NCBI GenBank assembly: GCA_900545445.1
Contig: UQZH01000011.1
Span: 1-46,461 of the forward strand
Source of the DNA: an uncultured Collinsella sp.
GTDB taxonomy: Bacteria; Actinomycetota; Coriobacteriia; Coriobacteriales; Coriobacteriaceae
Reading direction: 5' to 3'
DNA length: 46,461 nt
The translations under genes were made by a program, and so were the position numbers. The notes below the pieces were generated by a model. The model ran no database searches and was not told the DNA's origin. It saw nothing but the letters and a program-made list of their open reading frames with translations. Below, piece by piece: positions 32,698-40,164 of this stretch; the first letter of the stretch is position 1; each line of letters opens with the position of its first letter.

Positions 32698-33219
32698 ATG
32701 AAAGACAAGCATCTGTATCGGGAGACGCAATGGGATGTATCGGCCGAGGAGGGCCGTGCACACCATGGCCTTGTCGCGATTGGTTTTGCGGTGCTTGCCG
32801 TGCTGGTGATTGCCTTTTGTATCTGGACGTTTGGCGGTCGCGGCGGCGCTACATGGGAGTTCGAGGCCGATGATAGCCTATCGATTATGACGGTGAGGAG
32901 TACTGGCGGTAATGCCAATACGCTCGCCATTCCGGGCGATTATTGGTACCCGCGCGATGAGTTTGTGCAGTTGCAGCTGAGTGGTGGGTCCATTCCAGGC
33001 GAAGAAATCGAACGCGTGACGTTTGACGCGGCGCTCAAAACGCTGACGGTGAAGCTCAAAGATCAAGGAGATGTGCCCACGACCATGGATATCGCCCTGA
33101 CGGAATGGCGCCTGGAGCCTCCGACGGGTGTTGCGGTGTCCGAGGTCGAGCATGTCAAGATTACCTATCAGGACGGCTCGACAAGCGAGATTGCCAAGGC
33201 AGACGGCTTGGCGGAATAG
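32698..33219 (+). CDS. Hypothetical membrane-anchored protein
   Basis: 173 aa. A 22-residue polar N-terminus is followed by one membrane helix (about 24-45) and an outside domain of about 125 residues rich in short alternating strands (WEFEADDSLSIMTVRSTGG, VTFDAALKTLTVKLKD, VKITYQDGST). No known motif is recognised; the fold may be a small beta sandwich. The start is supported by GGGGAGG 5 nt before the ATG. It is divergent from the thiC riboswitch and convergent with yaaA. Codon use is ordinary for the window. Confidence 0.75.
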   Translation: MKDKHLYRETQWDVSAEEGRAHHGLVAIGFAVLAVLVIAFCIWTFGGRGGATWEFEADDSLSIMTVRSTGGNANTLAIPGDYWYPRDEFVQLQLSGGSIPGEEIERVTFDAALKTLTVKLKDQGDVPTTMDIALTEWRLEPPTGVAVSEVEHVKITYQDGSTSEIAKADGLAE

Positions 33220-33275
33220 CGGGATGTTCACCGAATATCATGAAAGCATGCCGAGGTGGAGTTCGGCGCTGGCGA

Positions 33276-33294
33276 CAGGCATTTAGAATGCCTG
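33276..33294. terminator. Small hairpin at the yaaA 3' end
   Basis: CAGGCATT (33276-33283) and AATGCCTG (33287-33294) pair perfectly over a 3-nt loop that includes the yaaA stop codon region. It lies between the convergent hypothetical gene and yaaA and may help end transcription from both; it has no T-run. Confidence 0.4.
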
Positions 33295-34092
33295 CTCGTT
33301 GATGAAGACCAGGCTATCTGGGGACGAGAGCTCGGGGACATAGCGGTAGCCAAGGTTGAACTCGGTAAGACCGGCGGCGTCCTCGACCTTGTTTTCCGCC
33401 ATCCAGCGGACCATCGAACCGCGTGCCTTTTTGCTGGCGGTCGATCGTTGGATGGGCTTATCGTTGCGGACGCCTTCGCCAAAAAAGCAGGTGATAACCG
33501 TTGTATCCTGCGCAGCATGGGGCAGGACAGCTTTGGCGTATTCCACGCTGGCAAGGTTGACGATAGTGGTGTCGGAACCGGCCGGCGCAATTACCTGCGC
33601 AAGTCGATTCCCCCAGAAGGCATAGAGGTCGCGAGCGCCGTCGACGGCGAGCTTCGCCCCCATTTCGAGCCGATAGGGAGACACGCCGTGGAAGGGGCGC
33701 ACGCATCCGTAGAGTCCCGAGAGGATCCAGAGATGGTTTTGCAGCCAGTCGAGCTGCGCGGCATCCATCACCTCGGGTGCCATGCTCTGGTATTGAATGC
33801 CGTGATAGGACATGACGGCGGGGGAGATTCGACGCGCGATATCGGGATCTGCGAGGTCGGTATCGCTCAGGACGGGCATAAATTCGTGAAGCGTATCCAG
33901 ACACGTTGTGAGCAGCCTGTCGCTCACGTTCCACAGCGCCTGCAGGCCGCCGCTGCCTTCATTTCGTTCGATATCTAGCAGTGCGTGGTGGAGGCGAGCC
34001 GTCTCGTGCGCAAAAGGTGGAATGCCCAGGACTTCAAAAGCATCTTGGGCCGCGCGCATCTGCTTGGCGGGCGAAATGATGACCTGCAGCAT
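33283..34092 (-). CDS. yaaA: Peroxide stress protein YaaA (DUF328)
   Basis: 269 aa. The family opening LQVIISPAKQM is at residues 2-12. Central motifs SGLYGCVRPFHGVSPYRLEMG and FWGNRLAQ are typical, with NLASVEYAKAV and the C-terminal KKARGSMVRWM segment. In E. coli YaaA lowers free intracellular iron and protects from hydrogen peroxide; it binds DNA. I choose ATG 34092 with GAGGAG at 34103-34098; the frame runs further upstream through a terminator-like hairpin and is not conserved there. Confidence 0.92.
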   Translation of the reverse strand: MLQVIISPAKQMRAAQDAFEVLGIPPFAHETARLHHALLDIERNEGSGGLQALWNVSDRLLTTCLDTLHEFMPVLSDTDLADPDIARRISPAVMSYHGIQYQSMAPEVMDAAQLDWLQNHLWILSGLYGCVRPFHGVSPYRLEMGAKLAVDGARDLYAFWGNRLAQVIAPAGSDTTIVNLASVEYAKAVLPHAAQDTTVITCFFGEGVRNDKPIQRSTASKKARGSMVRWMAENKVEDAAGLTEFNLGYRYVPELSSPDSLVFINEQAF

Positions 34093-34107
34093 GGACTCTC
34101 CTCTGCC

Positions 34108-34177
34108 AAAAAAGTTGCGGTGGAATACGGTCTGTTTTGGCCGTTTATGGGCCAGTTTAGTCCGTATTTCACCGCAA
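34108..34177 (-). terminator. Terminator between the M18 peptidase gene and yaaA (possible attenuator)
   Basis: On the minus strand a 16-bp stem (34177-34162 with 34130-34115, one mismatch) encloses a second hairpin TGGCC/GGCCA (34154-34150/34142-34138). It is followed by C and six Ts (34113-34108). The T-run ends only 4 nt before the yaaA ribosome binding site, leaving almost no room for a promoter after it. TATAAC at 34183-34178 is a possible -10 that would start transcripts inside the first arm and so avoid the terminator. Confidence 0.8.
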
Positions 34178-34192
34178 GTTATAAGGGACTGG

Positions 34193-35590
34193 TTAGGCGC
34201 GCTCGAGGAAAGCCTTGTAGCCGCGGTAGGCCTCGTAGATGTCGGCCTTGTTGGCGACTTCCCACAGGGCGTGCATGGACAGGACGGCAACACCGGAGTC
34301 GATGACGTTCATGCCGTACTTGGCCATGATGTAGGCGATGGTGCCGCCGCCGCCCGCGTTGACGCGGCCGAGCTCGCAGGTCTGGAAGTCCACGCCGGCC
34401 TCGTCCATGATGTCGCGGACGAGGGCCACGTACTCGGCGTCGGCGTCGTTTGAACCGCCCTTGCCGCGGCTGCCCGTGTACTTGTTAAAGCACAGGCCAC
34501 GACCCATAAAGGCGGCGTTCTTGGTTTCGAACTTGCCGGCATAGCCCGGGTCGAAGCCGGCAGACACGTCGGAGGAGAGCATGCGGCTGCGGGCGAGTGC
34601 GCGGCGTAGGGTCAGCGGGCTATCCTCGCCGGCGAGCGTCATGATCTCGGCGACGGTGTTCTCGAAGAAACGGCTCGTCATGCCGGTGGCACCTACGGAG
34701 CCGATCTCCTCCTTATCGACGATGAGCGTGATGCTCGTGCGCTCCACGTTGGCCACATTGATCTGGGCGAGCATGGAGGGGTAGGCGCAGACGCGGTCGT
34801 CGTGGCCATAGCCCAAAATCATGGAGCGGTCGAGGCCCATGTCGCGGGCGGGGCCGGCGGGCACGACCTCGATCTCGGCGGAGAGGAAGTCCTCCTCCTC
34901 GACGTCGTACTGCTCCTTGAGGATGTCCAGGAACATCTGCTTGACGGGCTCCTTGGGGGCGTCCTTGTCGTCCTCGTCAAACTTGACGGGACGGCCGCCC
35001 ACGATCACGTCGAGGATCTCGGCGTCGACGGCGTCCTTGGCGGGCTTGGACATCTGCTCGCTCGAGAGGTGGATCAGCAGGTCGGAGATGGTAAAGACCG
35101 GGTCGTCCGCCTTGTCGCCGATGTTGATGTCGACGGTGGTGCCGTCCTTTTTGCAGATGACGCCTACAAGTGCAAGCGGGGAGGCCACCCAGTGGTAGCT
35201 CTTGACGCCGCCGTAGTAGTGCGTGTCGAGGTAGGCCATGTCGCCGGCCTCGAAGGCGGGATTTTGCTTGAGGTCCAGGCGCGGCGAGTCCACGTGGGCG
35301 CCCAGGATGTTAAAGCCCTGCTCGAGCGGGGTGGTGCCCAGGTTGACGAGCATAAGGTCCTTGCCGTGGTTGGCGGCGTACACCTTGTCGCCTGCCTTGA
35401 GCTCGCGGCCTTCGGCGATCACGGTCTCCAGGTCGACGTATCCCGCCTCCTCGGCCATCTTGATGCCGGCCTTGACGCACAGGCGCTCGGTCTTGTTCTC
35501 GCTCAAAAACTGCTTATAGCCGCGGCAAAGCTCCTCGAGCTCCTCGACTTGCTGTGGCGTGTACTTTTTCCATGCGCAGGGACGCTCCAT
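34193..35590 (-). CDS. M18 family aminopeptidase
   Basis: 465 aa dinuclear zinc aminopeptidase related to aspartyl aminopeptidase/ApeB and yeast aminopeptidase I. Metal and catalytic motifs: ILGAHVDSPRLDLKQNP with H99 and D101, the proton-shuttle DKEEIGSVGATGM in the second half, and the C-terminal SMHALWEVANKADIYEAYRGYKAFL with the last metal His. CFNKYTGSRGKGGSNDADAEYVA is also typical. ATG 35590 has AAAGGAG 9 nt upstream; the frame continues upstream over polA but lacks homologous sequence. Divergent from polA. Confidence 0.92.
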   Translation of the reverse strand: MERPCAWKKYTPQQVEELEELCRGYKQFLSENKTERLCVKAGIKMAEEAGYVDLETVIAEGRELKAGDKVYAANHGKDLMLVNLGTTPLEQGFNILGAHVDSPRLDLKQNPAFEAGDMAYLDTHYYGGVKSYHWVASPLALVGVICKKDGTTVDINIGDKADDPVFTISDLLIHLSSEQMSKPAKDAVDAEILDVIVGGRPVKFDEDDKDAPKEPVKQMFLDILKEQYDVEEEDFLSAEIEVVPAGPARDMGLDRSMILGYGHDDRVCAYPSMLAQINVANVERTSITLIVDKEEIGSVGATGMTSRFFENTVAEIMTLAGEDSPLTLRRALARSRMLSSDVSAGFDPGYAGKFETKNAAFMGRGLCFNKYTGSRGKGGSNDADAEYVALVRDIMDEAGVDFQTCELGRVNAGGGGTIAYIMAKYGMNVIDSGVAVLSMHALWEVANKADIYEAYRGYKAFLERA

Positions 35591-35756
35591 GACGCAGGCT
35601 CCTTTCGGATCGATCGTGCTGGTTGATGTACCGTGAGCCATCGTATCACGCGCGGGCTCGCGGCGGCAGGGGAGCTTGATGTGCAGTGGCCGCGGGGCGG
35701 GGAGCGTGTAAACTGGAGTGAGCAAACCGTGCCCAGCCCAAAGCGAGGTATTCAAT

Positions 35757-38507
35757 ATGTCTGACAAGCGCCGCACCTTTGCCGTTATTGACGGCAACTC
35801 GCTCATGCACCGCGCCTTCCACGCCGTGCCGCCGACCATGAACGCGCCGGACGGTCGCCCCACCAACGCGATCTTTGGCTTTCTGAACATGTTTCTCAAG
35901 ATGATCGACGCCTTTAACCCCGACGGTGTGGTCGTGGCGTTTGACAAGGGCAAGCCGCGCGTACGCATGGAGATGCTGCCGCAGTATAAGGCGCAGCGTC
36001 CGCCCATGGATCCCGATCTGCACGCGCAGTTTCCGATGATCAAGGAGCTGCTCACGGCGCTTAACGTGCCGATTCTGCAGTCCGAGGGCTGGGAAGGCGA
36101 CGATATCTTGGGTACCATGGCTCGCCTGGGTGAGGAAGCCGGCTGCGACGTGCTGCTGGTGACCGGCGACCGCGACATGTATCAGCTCGTGACCGAGCAC
36201 GTCAACGTGGTCTCGACCCGCAAGGGTCTGTCCGACGTGGCGATCATGACGCCCGAGAGCGTGGATGACCTGTATCACGGCATTACGCCGGCGCTCGTGC
36301 CCGATTTTTACGGTCTGAAGGGTGATACGTCGGACAACATTCCCGGCGTACCGGGCATCGGCCCCAAAAAGGCGAGCGCGCTCATCGCGCAGTACGGCAG
36401 CTTGGACGAGGTCATCGCGCACGCTGACGAGGTCAAGGGCAAGATGGGCGAGAACCTGCGTGCGCACATCGACGATGCGCTGCTGAGCCGCAAGGTTGCG
36501 ACCATTCGCACCGATGCGCCTGTCGAGCTCGACTTTGACGAAACGTCCTTCCCGGCGTTTTCTGCCGATGAAGTGTCCGCGGCACTGGGAGCACTCGGCA
36601 TTACGGCCATGCAGAACCGTTTCTTGTCACTGATTGGTGGCGAGGGTGGGGCTGCGGTCACCGCCAGCGCGTTTGAGATTCCCCCCGTTATGCGCGCTGC
36701 CGCCGGCGATGCCGAGGCGCTCGCTGCCGTTGCCGCCGAGGTTACTCGTGCGATCGAGGCGGGCGAGTGGATTGCCGCCGTGGTGGACGATGACAAGGAG
36801 GAGGGTGCGCTCTTTGGCCTGACGCGTACGCTGTGGCTGGCGACGTCCAAGGGGCTGCTTGCGCTTGAGGAGGGCGACGGCGGTACCACTGGCGTAGTCG
36901 ATGGCTTCAACTTCGCCCACGGCGTGATTGCCGGCGTGCTTGCGCGCCTGTTTATGGAGGGCCGCGTGGCGAGCCCGGATACGAAGGCGCTGCTGCATGA
37001 GCTTTCGCCCATCGATTCTTCCGAGCCCGAGCTCATGGATCCGCTGGCAGTCGATTCCACGCGCATCTTCGACACCGTGGTCGCCGCCTACCTGTTGGAT
37101 TCCGACCGCTCCGAGTTTGACGAGGCGTATCTGGCCGATACCTATCTGCAGATGGCGCTGCCCGCGGCGCGCGGTGCAGAGGGTGCCGGCGAGGACGCTC
37201 CTGCGCCCGCCGCCCGTACTGCGGCTCTGACGCTGGCGCTGGTCGCACCGTTGCGCGACCGCATGGCCCGTGAGAACGCCGCCAACGTGTTCGATGGCAT
37301 TGAGATGCCGCTCGTGCCGGTGCTTGCCAAGATGGAGCGCGCGGGCATGCTTGTAGACCCCGACCGTCTGCATAGTCTGTCCGAGGGGCTTGCTACCCAG
37401 ATTGCCGAGGTCGAGCGCAGCATCCGCGACCTGGCAGGGGACGAGACCTTTAACATCGGCAGCCCCATGCAGCTCTCGCACGTGCTGTTTGACGTTATGG
37501 GGCTTCCGACCAAGGGCCTCAAAAAGACCAAGCGCGGCTACTATTCGACCAACGCCAAGGTGTTAAGCGACCTTGCCCGTGACCACGAAATCGTGCGTCT
37601 GATCTTGGACTGGCGTGAGAAGTCCAAGATCAAGTCCACCTATCTGGACACGCTGGGCCCGCTGCGCCGCGGTGACGGTCGCGTGCACACCACGTACAAC
37701 CAGACCATCACGGCAACGGGACGCCTGTCCTCGAGCGACCCGAACCTGCAGAACATCCCGACGCGCTCGGAGCTGGGCCGTACCGTCAAGACGGCGTTTT
37801 CGGCAGGCGAGGGAAGTGTCTTTTTGGCGGTGGACTACTCGCAGATCGAGCTGCGTCTGCTGGCGCATCTCTCGGGTGACGAGCACCTGGTGCGCGCCTT
37901 TAACGAGGGCGAGGACTTCCATGCCGAGACGGCGGCGCGCGTGTTTGGCGTGCCGGTGTCCGAGGTAACGCCCGACTTGCGCAGTCGCGCCAAGGCCGTG
38001 AACTTTGGCATCGTGTATGGTCAGCAGGCCTACGGCCTGTCGCAGTCGCTGCATATCTCGATGGCCGAGGCGCGCGACATGATCGACCGCTACTATGAGG
38101 CCTACCCGGGCGTACGCACGTTCCTCGACAACGTGGTGGCACGTGCCAAGCAGACGGGCTACGCCGAGACCATGTACGGCCGCCGTCGCCATATTCCGGA
38201 GCTCAAGGCTAAAAATCCGCAACTTCGCGGCTTTGGCGAGCGCACGGCCATGAACCACCCCATGCAGGGCACCGCCGCTGATATCATCAAGATTGCGATG
38301 GCCCGAGTAAGCCGCCGTCTGGAAGAAGAAGGCTTTGCCGCCCACATGATCCTGCAGGTACACGACGAACTGGACTTTGAGTGCCCGGTCGACGAAGTCG
38401 AGCACCTGACCGCCATGGTCCAAGACGTCATGGAGCACGTAGTAGACCTCCGCGTACCCCTAATCGCCGAAGCCAGCACCGGCATAACCTGGGCTGACGC
38501 CAAATAA
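35757..38507 (+). CDS. polA: DNA polymerase I
   Basis: 916 aa. The 5'-3' nuclease domain spans about 1-290, with VIDGNSLMHRAFHA, EGWEGDDILGTMAR and LVTGDRDMYQLV, and the helix-hairpin-helix GIGPKKASAL. The middle 3'-5' exonuclease-like region (about 300-490) lacks a clear DxE motif; it reads IAAVVDDDKEEG where one would expect it, so proofreading is probably lost. The polymerase domain has motif A VDYSQIELRLLAHLSGD (D693), motif B RSRAKAVNFGIVYGQQAYGLS and motif C LQVHDELDFE (H869-D870). Start ATG 35757 with AAGCGAGG upstream. Confidence 0.96.
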   Translation: MSDKRRTFAVIDGNSLMHRAFHAVPPTMNAPDGRPTNAIFGFLNMFLKMIDAFNPDGVVVAFDKGKPRVRMEMLPQYKAQRPPMDPDLHAQFPMIKELLTALNVPILQSEGWEGDDILGTMARLGEEAGCDVLLVTGDRDMYQLVTEHVNVVSTRKGLSDVAIMTPESVDDLYHGITPALVPDFYGLKGDTSDNIPGVPGIGPKKASALIAQYGSLDEVIAHADEVKGKMGENLRAHIDDALLSRKVATIRTDAPVELDFDETSFPAFSADEVSAALGALGITAMQNRFLSLIGGEGGAAVTASAFEIPPVMRAAAGDAEALAAVAAEVTRAIEAGEWIAAVVDDDKEEGALFGLTRTLWLATSKGLLALEEGDGGTTGVVDGFNFAHGVIAGVLARLFMEGRVASPDTKALLHELSPIDSSEPELMDPLAVDSTRIFDTVVAAYLLDSDRSEFDEAYLADTYLQMALPAARGAEGAGEDAPAPAARTAALTLALVAPLRDRMARENAANVFDGIEMPLVPVLAKMERAGMLVDPDRLHSLSEGLATQIAEVERSIRDLAGDETFNIGSPMQLSHVLFDVMGLPTKGLKKTKRGYYSTNAKVLSDLARDHEIVRLILDWREKSKIKSTYLDTLGPLRRGDGRVHTTYNQTITATGRLSSSDPNLQNIPTRSELGRTVKTAFSAGEGSVFLAVDYSQIELRLLAHLSGDEHLVRAFNEGEDFHAETAARVFGVPVSEVTPDLRSRAKAVNFGIVYGQQAYGLSQSLHISMAEARDMIDRYYEAYPGVRTFLDNVVARAKQTGYAETMYGRRRHIPELKAKNPQLRGFGERTAMNHPMQGTAADIIKIAMARVSRRLEEEGFAAHMILQVHDELDFECPVDEVEHLTAMVQDVMEHVVDLRVPLIAEASTGITWADAK

Positions 38508-38541
38508 AGACGCACCAACAACCCCAAAGTAACCAAAACCA

Positions 38542-38575
38542 GAAGGGGGCTCCTTGCCAACAAGGAGCCCCCTTC
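38542..38575 (+). terminator. Perfect 15-bp hairpin after polA
   Basis: GAAGGGGGCTCCTTG (38542-38556) pairs perfectly with CAAGGAGCCCCCTTC (38561-38575) over CCAA. A strong stem 34 bp after the polA stop, followed by ATCCAAATATATT rather than a T-run. Confidence 0.75.
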
Positions 38576-38613
38576 ATCCAAATATATTCAGCTAAGTATC
38601 TAGACACTCAAGT

Positions 38614-38804
38614 CGCCATCTTGGCGGCAGGTAAGTAAACCTAGGGCCTGGCCGGGCGGCACGGGTTAACTTTTCGTAGATTCCGCACGCAAAGAAAGCC
38701 ACTTAATGTGGCTTTCGTCTTGCGCAGGACCTGACCGAGCGAAAAGTTAACCCGTGCCGCCCGGCCAGGCCCGATGGGACGGCTACCGAGCCGCCAAGAT
38801 GGCG
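38614..38804. repeat. Long palindromic element B between polA and the HAD gene
   Basis: A perfect 33-bp inverted repeat has arms 38644-38676 and 38740-38772; the left arm starts GGGCCTGGCC and ends GTTAACTTTTCG. The 63-nt centre contains the 9-bp hairpin GAAAGCCAC/GTGGCTTTC (38694-38702/38708-38716). An outer 15-bp pair, CGCCATCTTGGCGGC (38614-38628) and its complement (38790-38804), brackets the element; the right member is the 3' end of the HAD gene. It resembles element A at 24613-24723 in ends, nesting and the CCGAG-GAAAA-GTTA-like right half. Confidence 0.82.
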
Positions 38805-39610
38805 TCGATGAGCGTCAGTACGCCCCCGTCGTTGTTGCTCGGAATGCGCCACTTAGCATGCGCGTTCATATGCTCCTCGGCATTGTCCACGATAAAGCTA
38901 TGTCCGACACGCTCCAGCATGGGGATATCGTTGTAGGTGTCGCCCACGGCGGCGGCGTCGGCGATATCGATCCCGAGCTGCTCGCACAGGTGCGCGACGC
39001 CAGCGCCCTTGTCGACACCCAGGTTCATAAAGTCGATCCACTCACGGCCCGCATTGGTGACATAGAGTTGGTCCGAGAATGCCGGGCTGTAGTCCTCGCG
39101 AAACGCTGGCTCGGCATCGTAGGCGGGGAAGAAGATCGAAATCTTGTTGGATTCGACGTCAATGCCCTCAAAGCTATCGACGTAGTTGATCGTGTTGTAG
39201 TAGACGCTGATCTCGTCGTGGTATTGATGGTCGCGGGCAAGTACGTAGAACTCGTCAAAGCAGCACAGGACGGGGACAGCGCGCGGATCCTCCGAGGCGC
39301 GGCTCAAGACCTGCTGATACAGCGCCACATCGATAGCGCTCTTATAGATGTAGTTGCCGCGATATATCACGCACGCACCGTTATCGGGACAAAAGGCGAG
39401 GCGGTTCTTGATGCCCTCGAACATCTCTTCGAGCTTGGGGGCGGGACGTCCGCTGGCGGGGCAGAATACGATGCCGGCTTCGGCGAGCTTGTCCAGGCGT
39501 TCGTCAAGGCCTTGCGGCAGCACGCGCTCGTCGGTCAGCAGCGTCTTGTCCATGTCGACGGCGATGAGCTTAATGTTTCCGATATTGGCGTCCGATTCGT
39601 AAGTTTGCAT
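38783..39610 (-). CDS. Cof-type HAD superfamily phosphatase
   Basis: 275 aa. HAD motif I is VDMDKTLL (D19, D21), motif II lies in PASGRPAP, and motif IV is GDTYNDIPML near the C-terminus followed by SFIVDNAEEHMNAHAKW, the typical Cof/IIB end. The C2b cap lies between. These enzymes hydrolyse sugar phosphates, nucleotides or FMN; the substrate is unknown. GAAAGG is 12 nt before the ATG at 39610. Its last codons overlap the outer arm of palindromic element B. Confidence 0.93.
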   Translation of the reverse strand: MQTYESDANIGNIKLIAVDMDKTLLTDERVLPQGLDERLDKLAEAGIVFCPASGRPAPKLEEMFEGIKNRLAFCPDNGACVIYRGNYIYKSAIDVALYQQVLSRASEDPRAVPVLCCFDEFYVLARDHQYHDEISVYYNTINYVDSFEGIDVESNKISIFFPAYDAEPAFREDYSPAFSDQLYVTNAGREWIDFMNLGVDKGAGVAHLCEQLGIDIADAAAVGDTYNDIPMLERVGHSFIVDNAEEHMNAHAKWRIPSNNDGGVLTLIDAILAAR

Positions 39611-39884
39611 AAAAGCGAGCCTTTCGTTTCGAAATTGTTTCAGACGTTATAACCATCAACTCGTAGTCAGGCGTATTTTCGCAGGATTGGCGCGCGTTTG
39701 CATCTTCATTCACAAAGTAATGAAAAAACTTTTCAGAAATATGAATTTGTCGCTTGTACAGCAGGCACTTTAGCGTAATATAGCGACCATCGAAAACGGA
39801 GACGGAAAAACAACCGTTTACCGAGGAAAAGGTACCGTTTACGATATAAGAATTGCGCCCGGCGATAGGTGAAAGGAGAGGCAG
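39611..39884 (+). promoter_or_regulatory. argG promoter region with 21-bp-spaced direct repeats
   Basis: This gap lies between divergent HAD and argG units. ACCGTTTAC occurs at 39813-39821 and 39834-39842, exactly 21 bp apart (two helical turns), followed by a -10 TATAAG at 39845-39850. The repeats therefore cover the -35 zone and could be an operator. TGAAAA-AAC-TTTTCA (39721-39735) is a further palindrome. I do not see a clear ArgR box. Transcription would start near 39857. A 152-codon minus-strand frame here is not supported. Confidence 0.5.
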
Positions 39885-39959
39885 ATGCAGTTCGTAAAGA
39901 TCATCACTACTGCAGACAATGCCATCCGACGCCAGCGCGCAATTTCCCGACGACGATAA
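39885..39959 (+). CDS. Arginine-rich leader peptide of argG
   Basis: A 24-codon ORF with a strong ribosome binding site (AAGGAG, 39873-39878, 6 nt spacing). Its last ten residues are R-R-Q-R-A-I-S-R-R-R, and three consecutive CGA codons (39948-39956) precede the TAA. Six of 24 residues are Arg, just before an arginine biosynthesis gene. This is the pattern of a ribosome-mediated attenuation leader. It is too short for standard gene callers. The ORF and codons are seen directly; the regulatory role is inferred. Confidence 0.75.
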   Translation: MQFVKIITTADNAIRRQRAISRRR

Positions 39960-40070
39960 CAATCGTCTCTGTCCGCATGGGGCGAATTGCCTCAACAGAG
40001 TCATTTTGAGGTCGTTGGGTTTTAGCACGACATTGCTGCATGTTTCTAGGGCATGTATGTGCTGATTTTT
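39946..40070 (+). promoter_or_regulatory. Candidate transcription attenuator of argG
   Basis: Segment 1, CCCGACGAC (39946-39954), lies in the Arg codons and can pair with segment 2, GTCGTTGGG (40011-40019), nine pairs with one G-U. Segment 2 can instead pair its GTCGT with segment 3, ACGAC (40027-40031). Segment 3 also belongs to a terminator-like hairpin: AGCAC-G-ACAT (40024-40033) with ATGT-AT-GTGCT (40053-40063), followed by TTTTT (40066-40070). Stalling on CGA codons would free segment 2 and prevent the terminator. The helices are short, so stability needs testing. A local GACGAT-AACA-ATCGTC hairpin (39952-39967) competes with 1:2. Confidence 0.6.
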
Positions 40071-40164
40071 GCTATTTAACCTGATATTGCACGGTATATG
40101 ACCTTGAAATGACTTGCAACTGACCGATGTTCTAACTAGCTACCAAGGGCGAAAGGAAACAGCC

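Noticed and set aside
35591..36178. N-terminal extension of the M18 peptidase frame over polA
   Set aside because: It runs antisense to polA; AAAGGAG and family homology fix the start at 35590.
39570..40028. 152-codon minus-strand ORF across the argG leader
   Set aside because: It overlaps the HAD start, covers the argG promoter and attenuator, has no ribosome binding site I can see, and its composition (Ser/Cys/Arg-rich, no motif) does not look like a protein.
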